A stretch of DNA of 64,000 nt from Powellomyces hirtus (GCA_025526995.1 JAHLKG010000005.1:186001-250000); one strand, 5' to 3'. Positions 46,318 to 56,146 are shown, numbered from the stretch's first letter. The notes: generated from the sequence alone by a model not told the origin. Numbers and translations are program-made.

Positions 46318-47418
46318 TATCGTTGTGGCTCGATATTCGCTATGAATGTCGGGTTGACCTGTCGTCGTTCGTTTCGTTCGTTCGATCTTGCCCCGTTTTC
46401 TCACGGATCCATCCATTCCAGCCATCCCAGCCATTCTATTTAAGGCTTGAGCTAGATACCAGTGGACACGTGACACGCTGGTCTGACGCTCCATCTTGGT
46501 GTGCAAAAAAGCTTCCGTGGGTTGGTTCAACTTTGTTGCAAATTTGGGCGTGGGGCGGGCGTAGACTTTTAATCTGTCTCACACTTGTATCGCGTTGTTG
46601 GTTGCAGAGCTGCATTAATCAAAGAAATGGAATGTTCGATGTCGGGAGGAATCTGACGAAAGAACCATTGCCACGCTGAATTGTCGATTGTCGCGGGAAT
46701 CCTGGGTGTTGAAAGGTCACCTTGCAGCTGTTCACCACCATTGCGCATCCCATTCTCCTCGCGTCCATCGTCTGATCATCGAATCCTCTTCAAAACGGAG
46801 GGCGGAGACCGGGACGCCTATCTCGCACGTCGGAAACGGCGTTTTGGTACCCGAAGCGCCTATTTGGATTGCTAGGTTGCCCACGGTTGTGATTAAATGT
46901 TTGTGAAATTAGCGGGCTGCGAGGAAGAGACCAGGGGTGGTGATAAGAGCAACAGCAGATATGGAATGAAGTCTCGCCGGCCGCGGATGCTCAATTTCCA
47001 ATTCGGAAGGCTTGCCGCTGGAACGGAAGCGGCTTCCGGATCTGGACCATCATGTGGATGTGGCGAGCATGTTTACGCATAGATCTTTTGGGAAGCGTGC
47101 TGGCAACGCGAAAGAGGATGACACCGAGTTTTCCCGTGTGGAGAGAAGAGGTGGGTATCCTGTGCAATCCCTTCGGCTCCCGCTTTAGTCTTGCTCACGG
47201 TTGCCGTCTTTTCCCAAAGCCCGTTCCCATCGCGATCGGTTGACTCAGGTATGCGAAGGATGCGAAGCGTCATCTGTTGTTGATCCACCACGAGATGTTT
47301 TACCAAAATTAACTACAAAGTACAAACGAAGTCATATTCTCACAAATCTATCGAATAAATGATGGGGTGTCAATGATGCGCAAGGTAAATTGAACCTGGT
47401 GAAAGAACCACTTACGTT
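46318..47418. other. Intergenic region upstream of eIF3h
   Basis: About 1.1 kb between the eIF3h start and the 3' end of the repeat-protein gene. A CACGTGA element at 46467-46473 lies about 150 bp before the eIF3h ATG. Short open frames are present but none resembles a known family. Confidence 0.45.
46467..46473. promoter_or_regulatory. CACGTGA element upstream of eIF3h
   Basis: CACGTGA within a partly symmetric context, about 150 bp upstream of the eIF3h ATG. It shares the core with the BRR2 and MAK5 promoter elements. Confidence 0.35.
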
Positions 47419-48114
47419 TTAAATTACCACGGTCAAATCACTATCACTATCACTCTCATACCCCCTCTCACTCTTGCCCTCCGACTCAATCCCACTCCCG
47501 CTCTCACTCTCATCCTCCGACTCACTCTTGCCCTCCCAATCAGTCCCACTCCCACTCCCGCTCCCACTCGCGACGTCCATCGCACTCTCATCCTCCCCCT
47601 CACTCTTGCCCTCCCACTCAGTCCCACTCCCACTCCCGCTCCCACTCGCGACGTCCATCGCACTCTCATCCTCCCCCTCACTCTTGCCCACCCACTCCAT
47701 CCCACTCCCACTCCCGCCCTCACTCGCGACGTCCATCGCACTCTCATCCTCCCCCTCACTCTTGCCCATCCACTCCATCCCACTCCCACTCCCGCCCTCA
47801 CTTGCGACGTCCATCGCACTCTCATCCTCCGCCACGTCCTGTAATGGGCAAACAGAAGATAAGCAACGGGGGTGAAAAATCAAACAACATGGCCAGTCTT
47901 CAGTTGCTCTACGCACCGCATCTTCCTCAGGTGTGAGATCCATCTCAGCTTTCCGCACCCTTTCCATATCGCCTGCCATGAGGGTCAAAGATTGCGACAA
48001 CGCTGATTGCACATTTTCTGCAGTTGCGACGAGCTCACCGGTGTGATCAACCGAGCGCACACTGCGCCTAGACGCTTGATTCCGCGGCAAAGTTGGTACA
48101 GGGATCACAACCAT
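47419..48114 (-). CDS. Acidic Ser/Gly-rich tandem-repeat protein, 5' structure uncertain
   Basis: Family not recognised. The clearest model joins an exon ending at 47927 to one spanning 47838-47419, by a GT...AG intron that removes 88 nt and keeps the frame (DLTPEEDA joined to DVAEDESA). The C-terminal half is four copies of a 24-residue unit, EDESAMDVAS followed by a Gly/Ser run, EW, and GKSEG. It then decays into Ser/Glu/Asp repeats. The frame stays open upstream of the ATG at 48114 (NSPAQPQMVVIP), so the true start lies further right. Around 48340-48240 another frame encodes a charged helix (KLQARKRALMREELERM), which suggests a coiled-coil exon, but the splice linking it could not be fixed. 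An acidic nuclear protein is possible; no function is claimed. Confidence 0.5.
   Translation of the reverse strand: MVVIPVPTLPRNQASRRSVRSVDHTGELVATAENVQSALSQSLTLMAGDMERVRKAEMDLTPEEDAVRRATEDWPCCLIFHPRCLSSVCPLQDVAEDESAMDVASEGGSGSGMEWMGKSEGEDESAMDVASEGGSGSGMEWVGKSEGEDESAMDVASGSGSGSGTEWEGKSEGEDESAMDVASGSGSGSGTDWEGKSESEDESESGSGIESEGKSERGYESDSDSDLTVVI
47560..47830. repeat. 72-bp coding tandem repeat, about four copies
   Basis: About four near-identical 72-bp units lie within the repeat-protein exon, recognisable by the recurring GCGACGTCCATCGCACTCTC on the plus strand. Units differ by a few substitutions that change Glu/Gly and Met/Val/Glu at fixed positions. Confidence 0.88.
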
Positions 48115-48555
48115 TTGTGGTTGCGCTGGCGAGTTGACGCTTGGGACAGCCGACTTCTCCTCCTTGACCGAGTCTGCTCCTGCTTGATTAACTTTCTGGG
48201 TGGGCGGGGGACTTTTGACCGTTATAGGCTTTGTCGCTTCAACTCACTGTTCTCGAGAGTCATCCTCTCGAGCTCTTCTCTCATCAGCGCCCGTTTCCGA
48301 GCTTGCAGTTTGTCGAACCGGGTCCGAGGATGCGCTTTTTTTTCTAGATGGTATCATTAATAATTTCTCAGCTTGACACATTGGTGAAATTGGCAGTCGT
48401 CGAGTTCGGCCACCCCCTGGGACAGTGGAAACGGCGCTTCCCAGCTTCCTTTGTGTCTGGTCGTCGCCACGCCACAGCGCCTGCCGCTTGTATTTTATCT
48501 ACATACTACTGCGTGGTTAACGTGAAACTTACTTTTTTGAATTGTAATCATTGCG

Positions 48556-48640
48556 TATGTGTGTGTGTGTGTGGTGTGTGGTGTGTGGTGTGTGGTGTGT
48601 GGTGTGTGGTGTGTGATGTGTGGTGTGTGGTGTGTAGGTG
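48556..48640. repeat. GTGTGTG-type microsatellite
   Basis: A TG run passes into repeated GTGTGTG heptamer-like units (GGTGTGT) over about 85 bp, directly left of the large inverted repeat. Confidence 0.9.
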
Positions 48641-48645
48641 TGAGG

Positions 48646-48837
48646 GATGAGAGTGAGCGAAGTGAGCGTGAGAATATGCAGCGGCTGCGCATCAAGCGAG
48701 GCAGTCCGTCCGCCCGTCCGACTCTCTCAGTCTCGCATACGCGTGGTAGTCCGGTCGGTCAGACTGAGAGAGTCGGACGGGCGGACGGACTGGCGCAGCC
48801 GCTGCATATTCTCACGCTCACTTCGCTCACTCTCATC
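48646..48837. repeat. Large inverted repeat with 77-bp arms
   Basis: The left arm (48646-48690 plus 48702-48733) and the right arm (48761-48792 plus 48793-48837) are perfect reverse complements over 45 + 32 bp. The left arm has an 11-nt bulge (48691-48701), and the arms are separated by a 27-nt spacer (48734-48760). Transcribed, it would form a long, very stable hairpin. The outer part of the right arm (CACGCTCACTTCGCTCACTC) is also the core of the direct repeats that follow. Confidence 0.92.
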
Positions 48838-49150
48838 GCTGGCACTGCTTCCATGTTCTCACGCTCACTTCGCTCACTCTCATCGCTGGCACGCACCTGG
48901 TGTTCCAGCAGTTCAAATGACTCTCTCATCGCTGGCACGCCCCTGGTGTTCCAGCACTTCAGATGACTGCTTCCATTCTCCCATGTTCTCACGCTCACTC
49001 CGCTCACTCTCATCGTTGGCACGCACCCGGTGTTCCAGCAGTTCAGATCACTGCTTTCATTTTCGCAGTCTCACGCTCAATTTCACCGTTGACGCGCAGC
49101 CGGTGTACCAGCAGCTTAGTTTACTGCTCCCATTTTCGCATATTCTTACG
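48812..49150. repeat. Imperfect direct repeats of about 100 bp
   Basis: Successive diverged copies of a unit containing TCTCACGCTCACTTCGCTCA, then CATCGCTGGCACGC, CTGGTGTTCCAGCA and CAGATGACTGCTTCCAT. Copies begin near 48812, 48855, 48915 (partial), 48985 and 49060, becoming less alike to the right. Confidence 0.75.
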
Positions 49151-49262
49151 CTCTAGTTCCTTACGGTCGGCTTCCACTGTCACTTATGGCAAAAGCGAGC
49201 CGGATTTGTCGTCCGAGTGTCGCACAGTAACTTCATCCGTCCCCGCGATGTGACATCGTTCC

Positions 49263-49690
49263 AAACCCCTATTGACCTCACCGGAACGGCATACCAGCCC
49301 CTTTGTCCTCTGCGAGACCGGACTTGTCGGCCGAATGTTGCACGCTAACTACTATGCGTCCCTGCAATGGGAATTTGAAGGCGTTCCCAGTGCCGATAAC
49401 ATATGCTTTGTTTTCTTCGTCACACTCCACAAGATTCAACACCGCGCTGTTTAATCGCCCTCCTGAAAACGCTGGCAACATCGCGAGTAAATGCCGCAAC
49501 ATTGGTGTCCTTGAACGATACATTCGTTTTCGGCTTCAAGCGACTGAAGTCCGACAGGCTGTTGACCAATGCAACGAGTCGCGAACTCTCGCGGCAGACC
49601 TCCAACATATCTCCAATCAAACCCACAAAGCAGCTGCTTTGGGAGCTTTGGGAGATGGCGGCTCTGTCTCGGTTTCTCACTCAGCGAGAA
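49263..49690 (-). pseudogene. Histidine kinase relic (HisKA/HATPase fragments)
   Basis: Two conserved pieces remain on the minus strand. The first (about 49680-49440) resembles the second HisKA helix and linker: SSRLVALVNSLSDFSRLK, then NVAAFTRDVASVFRRAIKQRG. The second, in another frame (about 49360-49275), resembles the HATPase N-box to G1 region: NAFKFPLQGRIVVSV and a degenerate EDKGAGMPF where DTGVGIP is expected. The frame changes between them, the phospho-His helix is not seen, and nothing follows G1. A diverged copy of about 50 bp of this segment recurs at about 49196-49252. The gene is therefore broken, probably by frameshift, deletion and local duplication. Confidence 0.65.
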
Positions 49691-49884
49691 TCAACTGTAA
49701 GACACTGTAACACCGTCGATCGTTGTCCACACAATGACCGCGGAAGCCGGTCCCGTCATTATCGCAAATTCAGACAGTAAAAGTCGAGGACATATGATTC
49801 GACTCGCTCCAGCACATTTATGTAAAGTGTCGCAGGAGCCGGCAAGCGCCTTTGGCGTCGGTTGGTGAGGATGTCTGGGTGGAC

Positions 49885-50710
49885 TTGTCTCGTCAATTCC
49901 GCCATTTTGCATCCGTTCTCGAGACTTTGAATAAAGTCTTGCGGTCCATGCCCCCAAATGGTTCATTCTTTTTCGAGAGTTTGATTCGATTGGTATGGTC
50001 GATTCCGCCACATTTCTGCGTCCGTCCCACGGATGCGGCGGTGCGCTTACCATTCAGCAGCGGTGAACCAAGTCTCAGCCGCCACAAGGGGCAGAGTAAG
50101 AGTCAGTGGTCTGGGGAATCTCAGATGGTGAATTCTTGCAGATTGCTGCTTTCTTTCGCGAGAGTTTTGGTCGATTCGTATGATTGAATACCGCCCACTG
50201 GTCGTTTCTCGAGACTTTGAGTACATTGTTGGGCTCCGCCAAGCCATTCTACACGCGGCCAAGCCTCGCTTTGCTTCCGCCGCCCAAAGAAACCTGATCG
50301 TTGCTTTCCACTCTCGCGCCGTTCCCCATTGCGACCAGGTAGGCGCTAAGTTTCGGTAGTGATACCAGCATCTCCGTGCGCCAGGACGTGACTGTAGGCA
50401 TGGCATAACCTGGGGGGTCCACTTGTGGACGAACCAGCATGCCTGCGATCCACGGAGAATAGAGAATAACTGTCTGAGGTCCGATGGACTGAGTTTGCAT
50501 GGTCAATCCCGCCAAATTTCTGCATCCTGTCTCGGAACTCTTGTTAAACTCGTATTGTGAATTCTCCAAGTCTTTGCATCGTTTCCGGAGGCTCTGGATG
50601 CATTCGTATGGTCAATTCCACAAAATTGTTGCATCCTTTCTTGAGATTCTGGGTGCATTCATATGGTCAAGTCCTCCAAATTTTGTTCCGCCTTTCTTTC
50701 AAGAGACGTT
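49885..50710. repeat. Dispersed diverged repeats (GGTCAATTCCGCCAAATTT family)
   Basis: At least five or six diverged copies of a unit of about 45-60 bp with the core TATGGTCAATTCCGCCAAAT, then TTTGCATCC and TCTCGAGACTTTG. They lie near 49890, 49995, 50178 (partial), 50499, 50607 and 50662. Divergence is high, so this looks like an old family. Confidence 0.6.
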
Positions 50711-50940
50711 GCTTGGATTTGTATGAAATTCTGCTAACCTCCTGCAATCCTCTCGTCAACCTTCGTGCATCCTATCTCGAGACCAATAAGGTCCCTGCCT
50801 GGTGGACGACGGACCACAACCAGTTAGGGAGCGGAGTTCACGACCACATATCATAACGTAATCACCTCCAGTGTAGCTCATGCGAACCAGACCCTGTTTC
50901 AAGGATTAGAGGCACGTGGCATGCAAAAACAGCAACGTGG

Positions 50941-51355
50941 GCTGACCAAGCTGCTGCGCGGGGAGAAACAGCCAATGGGAATCGATAGACTGGCCCACGT
51001 GGGCTGACTAAAGCTGCTGCGCGTACAAAATCAGCCAATGGGACGCGATGGAAAAAAAATGGGGCATTTTTTTCTGGCCCACATGGGCTGCCCAGCTGCT
51101 GCGCGTGGGAAAACAGCCAATGGGAAGCGATAGACTGGCCCACGTGGGCTGACTAAAGCTGCTGCGCGTGCAAAAACAGCCAATGGGAAGCGATGAAGCA
51201 TTTTTTTCGGGCTGACCAAGCTGCTGCGCGTCAAAAGCAGCCAATGGGAAGCGATGAAAAAAAATGGGGCATTTTTTTCGGGCTGACCAAGCTGCTGCGC
51301 GTACAAAAGCAGCCAATGGGACGCGATGGAAAAAAAATGGGGCATTTTTTTCATC
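50941..51355. repeat. Array of six units of 61-83 bp with CCAAT boxes
   Basis: Six units start with GCTGAC/GCTGCC at about 50941, 51003, 51086, 51147, 51210 and 51281. Each holds GCTGCTGCGCG and CAGCCAATGGGA. Units end in two ways: three end TGGCCCACGTGGG or TGGCCCACATGGG, and the others carry an A-run, ATGGGGCAT and a T-run, itself a short inverted repeat. Spacing varies because of this second module. Confidence 0.85.
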
Positions 51356-51666
51356 GGGATCCTAGGAAAAGGACCCCCAACAGATGGGGTGAAAATGCTT
51401 TACATGACGCGTTCAACAAGAGGGCCAAGCACGCGAAATTCTGATAAATAGCCGCTCTCCCGGCGTCCCCCCATCCATTTTCTCCATTTCCATCATCCAT
51501 CGTCGCCGTCCATCGTCGCCATCCATCCATCCGCCAACGTAAGTTTTCAAGTCCTAGCTTTCCTTTTACCTCGCTCGTTACCTCGCAACAATATACTAAC
51601 ACGAACTCGTTCCATGAGGCGGCGGTGGGTGCCTGGCATCCATCGTCGTCCCTAGGCAGGCAGGTT

Positions 51667-52010
51667 GCGGTCCGTTGTAACGGTTGTTGACATCTTCCTG
51701 GTTGCGGTCCGCCTTCATGTGTTGTTGACATCTCCCCTTGGTGCGGTCCGCCTGCATGGTCGTTGACATCTCCCCTTGGTGCGGTCCGCTCGCATGGTCG
51801 TTGACATCTCCCCTTGGTGCGGTCCGCCATTTTGGTTGTTGACATCTCTTGGGCTGCGGTCCGCTGTGTGTGGTTGTTGACATCTCTTGGGCTGCGGTCC
51901 GCTGTGTATGGTTGTTGATATCTCTTGGGCTGCGGTCCGCATGTGTCGGTTGTTGATTTCTTCCTTATGTTGCGGTCCGCCGTTGCGATTGTTGATATCT
52001 TCCTTTTATG
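51667..52010. repeat. 38-bp minisatellite, nine copies
   Basis: Nine occurrences of GCGGTCCG at 51667, 51704, 51743, 51781, 51819, 51856, 51894, 51932 and 51972, giving a period of 37-40 bp. Each is followed by a GGTTGTTGACATCTC-like segment. Central copies carry CCCCTTGGT and later ones TTGGGCT, showing two sub-variants. Confidence 0.92.
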
Positions 52011-52028
52011 TTGGGTCTGTCTAGGGCT

Positions 52029-52073
52029 TCAGAACTCCCAGTCGTCTGCCCGCGGGGCGGCTGGGAGTTCTGA
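52029..52073. repeat. Perfect 13-bp inverted repeat (hairpin)
   Basis: Arms at 52029-52041 and 52061-52073 are exact reverse complements (TCAGAACTCCCAG), with a GC-rich 19-nt loop containing CCGCGG. It directly follows the 38-bp minisatellite. It is too small to be a MITE by itself. Confidence 0.85.
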
Positions 52074-52716
52074 ATGCTCGCCACTGGGCCGTACAATAGT
52101 TGTGGAGACGCGGTTATCAGACATATAATCTTTAATACATAAATACATTGTCTTCGATCGTCAATCAGACTTCCAATCATAGCATATAACGTTTATCGCT
52201 TCCATTACGCTTTCTTTTGCGAGAATTACAGAGAGTGTTATTTTGAAATTGGAGCGAACATCTCATGTCACGAAATGACGCTTCGGGCACTCCACTGTTT
52301 TGTTTGATTTTGGATCGGCTCGCAAGGGCTGGCCAGGCCTTGATCTTCTTTCGTGATCCGTGGCCTTTGTCTTGCAGTATGCGAATATCGTGGCCCTATT
52401 ACGGCGTAACCTCTCGGGGCCCGTACGAATCGCAACCAATGTGCAGTGGATCTCTCAAAGTCGCCCGTTAGCATGATGGCACTCGACGGACCAAAATTCA
52501 TGTTCATGACTTTTCATATGTGTTCTCCATCTGACAGATATCCAAACGATAATATATACAACACAACTGTCGCTCCGCATCTTAGGGTACTCGTTCAGTC
52601 GAGTGGCGCGGAGGGCGGAATGGGGCTTTACAAGTGTCATGTCTACGTATTATATGCTCTAGCCCAGGTTTCAGTTGGCCTTGAGAGGTGCTCAACCGGG
52701 ATGCCATGAGGTATTG

Positions 52717-55579
52717 TCAATCCGAAAACCACCGCCACCGCTTCGCCAACACATAGCTCCCGCCAAACAGTCCCACCATCAGGGCGGTAGCGAACCAAAA
52801 GTTGGTTAGGTCCGAGTTAACGTCCTCGTCCGGCTGCCCGGGGACTTTGACATTGATGCTGGAGAAAGATACAGAGATAAAGTGTGAGCCAAGATATAAG
52901 GCATGAGATTGTGTGTGTGTTGGCAACATTGACTACGTACCCCATCATGCCCGTCAGGGCACCTACGGGGACGAGCAAGGTGACGATGGCTGTCATCTTG
53001 CGCGCCAGTTCACCCGACCGTTTCGATGCGGCATTGAGACACAGACTGATTTCTTCCAGGTACTCTGTGTGACTTCTGATAAAACAAAACAGTCAAGCCG
53101 AGGTTAGCCAACGAGTCCAGGTCAACCCAGCCGCCACCCGCTACAGTCCCCTGCCTTGTCAACATCTCATCAAAATGCTTCAACCGTTGTATGTCCGCAA
53201 TCGTCCTATCCTGTGGGTGATGCATGCGATATATCAGCAAAACCCTGCTTTCACATTCTCTTCCAACACGTCACATTGTTTTACCTGCAAACTCTCAAAA
53301 TATAATCCCAGCTCATCGCCCCATAGAACATTGGTTCCTATCCCTTTCACGCCTTTCTTTACCACTCCCTTCAGGATGCCGACTTTATCCGAGAGGAGAC
53401 GCAGGAGCATCGTGTTCTGTTTGCGGGCCGCATGCATTCGCTGGAGCATCTCTGTGCCCAACTCGGCATCTTCATCATCCTCCCAGCCGTACAGCACCAG
53501 ATCTTCGATTTGATCAGCCTCATCCTCGATGCGGTGCACCAAAGGGTCAAGCTTGTCCAGCACGTCATCAATGAGCTGCGCAGAAAAGACAGGGGAAGAG
53601 AAGATCGGCGCATAACTGTCAGCAAATCTGATATGGAGATCGCCCAACACATCGTCGCTCCAGATCATGCAACGTTACCAGATAGCACACCCAAGCGGTA
53701 TGAAACACTGTATGCGGGTGTTTAAACTTGCGTTCAGTCAAGTTATGTATCCGCGACAGTCGCTGAATCGTGGACGGTATTTGCGGGAGCGGGTCCATAT
53801 GGAACGTCAATATGCAGTGAGGGAAGACAAGAATCCAGATCATGGTAGTTCCAAGATAGTTTGGGCTCTCTTCGTAGAGATCGAAGGTGCCCACAGCCAG
53901 GGATATGTACTCATCTACCAGAAAAAATGGGGCGGAGAAAGTCAGGGTGCGGGATCAACTCAACCAGAACGCCCATGAGATTGTTGTTGCTTACTGTATG
54001 CTTCGCATTTTTCTCTTCGGATGTCGGCATCCAAGATATCCTCAAGCGTCAGGGCATGGATACCAAAAACCTGGAAGATAGTGACCGAGATGATCAACCA
54101 CGAGTAGTATTCACATCATGCAAAATGGTGCACACCTTGGCTATCAATGCCAGTTCCGCCGCCGGTGGACGATGCACATCGATCCAAAAGTTGCCCGTTT
54201 TGGCTTGCTCACGAAGCCAATGCCCGTCATCGCCTGCAAAATCCTGCACAGCATTAGCAACAGAGAAGGTGTTGGCACACAGATGTTTCATTTACCTGAA
54301 ACCGCTTCGCCTTGACAACACCCACTGTCGGAGAGTAGAAGGTGCATTGAGGTTCGACGAGGTCTTCGTACTATTGGCAAGTAGACAAGATGTAAGTTCC
54401 ATTTTCCAGTATTGTTCACGAATGCCACATTACCTGTGCCGCCCCGTGAGACGCTGATCCCTCAAACAGCAACGCCGAGGATTGTATATACGTATCATGT
54501 TCCGTCAGGAACGCATGCTCAATCGGGGAAAAGTCCATATACTGGCGCTCATCAGCACTTTCGGTCCTGAGGAACACGTTGCGCGATGCAGTGTCATGGA
54601 TGTGATCACGGCCGATCGAAGAGCTGATGGACTCGTCAGATGTCGTGCCTTTTTCCATCTGGCGGTACAGCCAATCTGCCCCTTTCGGTTCCAATTCCTC
54701 GAGTGACGACTGGGAATTTGTATCCCAATCTTTCCACGCATCGACATACCCATCTGCATCGGTGAGGGAAAGAACCGAGAGAGCTGAAGCACTTGACGAG
54801 GAAGATGACGAGGAGGCTAATGGTGAGGTGGGACGTCGGCGCGAGTCAGCCGGTCCCGAATCATGACGTCGATGCAATAATTTCTCATCCGCCACGCACG
54901 GCCCCGAGACGGATCTCGCGGCCGTCAGATCTTCACTCGCCGTCCCAAACCGTGGATTCTTCGTCCCTTCATTCTTTGCCGACAATGTGGTTGCGGACGC
55001 ATACGATCTCGCCAGTCGTGACTTTGTCGAACTCCCTGACCGGCGCACGCGGCGCGCGTAGCCGCGTAGGGAGAGGAACACGGGCGGGATAGTGTCGTCG
55101 CGGGTGTGCTGTCTCACCTCCTTGCTGAGAAGGGGCCGCGTGGGACTCGGGGAGGAGAGGGACCGTCTTCGTGCTCGGGGGAAGGACTCTCGCCCGTCCG
55201 GGATGGAAATTGTGACTGATTCTCTCCGGGATGTCATACATGAGGGAAGCATGGAGCGGCGGCGGTAACTCAACAAGGAGACGGACGACCGGCTGCAAGA
55301 GAGGAGTGTTGTTGTTTCAGTCGGCCCATTATGGCTGCTGCTGCTGGGACCCCCGCCGCTGCCATCTTGCGGTACTTGCGACAACGAAGATGTCTTGCTC
55401 AAAAACTGTGAAGGAACCTTTTCCTTTGACGCTTGAAGTGAGGACCGTCGACTCACGAGTGGAGAAGACGAATGAGAGGATGCCGGTGAAGAGGCGGTTG
55501 ATTTGGCAAAAAGCTTTGTCAGTTGGGAGGTTACAGGAGCAGGAGGTGTTTGCGTGATATCCACTTGGTTGTTTTCCAT
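52717..55579 (-). CDS. CorA/Mnr2/Alr1-type divalent cation transporter
   Basis: Nine exons: 55579-54434, 54370-54296, 54243-54136, 54070-53995, 53914-53679, 53575-53285, 53210-53155, 53075-52941 and 52858-52717 (2265 nt, 754 aa). This is a Mg2+ channel of the CorA superfamily, whose fungal members sit in the plasma or vacuolar membrane. A long Ser/Arg-rich cytosolic N-terminus of about 380 residues leads to the CorA fold: NFWIDVHRPPAAELALIAK, FGIHALTLEDILDADIRREKC, LIDDVLDKLDPLVHRIEDEA. Two C-terminal helices follow (MTAIVTLLVPVGALTGMM and FWFATALMVGLFGGSYVLA). The signature after TM1 reads GINVKVPG where the family has GMN. The exon 7/8 junction needs a GC-AG intron (53154-53076) or a weak GTTGAC donor; other junctions are standard. 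The ATG at 55579 is the first in frame. Confidence 0.85.
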
Positions 55580-56146
55580 TCTCCTCCCAAAGGACTTTGG
55601 CAGCGCTTTGTCCACAGTATTGCTGTTTGCACAAAAAAGAAAGCAGCGTATATGCAGGAGGGTATATTAAAGTATCTGGACAAGATGGAAAAAGGAACTT
55701 TTGTAAATGCTGTCAAAATCCACCCGAAAAAAGCTATTTGGGAAAAGTGAACTTGGAAAGCATCGAGGGGACGCGCTTGTCAAAGCCACATGACAAATGA
55801 CATGTTTCGTGTCACAACTCAGAAACTTCAAAACGTCTCAATTATTCTTGCATACATCGTCAGTACATAATGAATGTGATTGGGAAAGGAGAGAGCCGGT
55901 CCGACACCATGACCAATGCCAGACCTCTGCAGGTAGACTTTTATATTAAATCGTACAGAGGTACAGAGGAGGCTGGCCAAATGACGTCGTCTACTTAAAT
56001 GTGGAGGTCTGGCGACTTGCCCGAGGGAGGCAGCACGTTGTATGTGCAGGGTTGGGTTCCAAGTTCCCAAACCCCGATTGGTCTGCATCAACGCCGCTTT
56101 CTTTGATAAGCGGGACAATCAGCGAACACCTGACGTTCAAGCGAAC
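55580..56146. other. Intergenic spacer, nothing recognised
   Basis: About 570 bp between the transporter start and the stop of the next minus-strand gene. It should contain the transporter promoter. No gene or clear motif is seen. Confidence 0.4.

Larger units (their letters stand above)
48361..52716. other. Repeat-rich island without an intact gene
   Basis: About 4.3 kb holding, in order: a GTGTGTG microsatellite, a long inverted repeat, about 100-bp direct repeats, a histidine-kinase relic, dispersed repeats of about 45 bp, an array of units of about 62-83 bp, a 38-bp minisatellite and a perfect hairpin. Open frames here are products of the repeats. No transposase, reverse transcriptase or integrase motif was seen. 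Confidence 0.7.

Noticed and set aside
48495..48695. His/Thr-rich open frame across the microsatellite
   Set aside because: It is a translation of the GTGTGTG repeat and part of the palindrome.
51031..51942. Repetitive open frames on the minus strand over the two arrays
   Set aside because: They are repeat translations whose frame changes from unit to unit; no start context or splice structure supports a gene.
52029..52073. Hairpin as an integron- or CRISPR-like element
   Set aside because: A single 13-bp palindrome in a fungal nuclear genome with no spacers, integrase or cas genes.
48361..52716. A transposon nest
   Set aside because: No transposase, reverse transcriptase, RNase H or integrase motif was seen in any frame, and no terminal repeats bracket the island.
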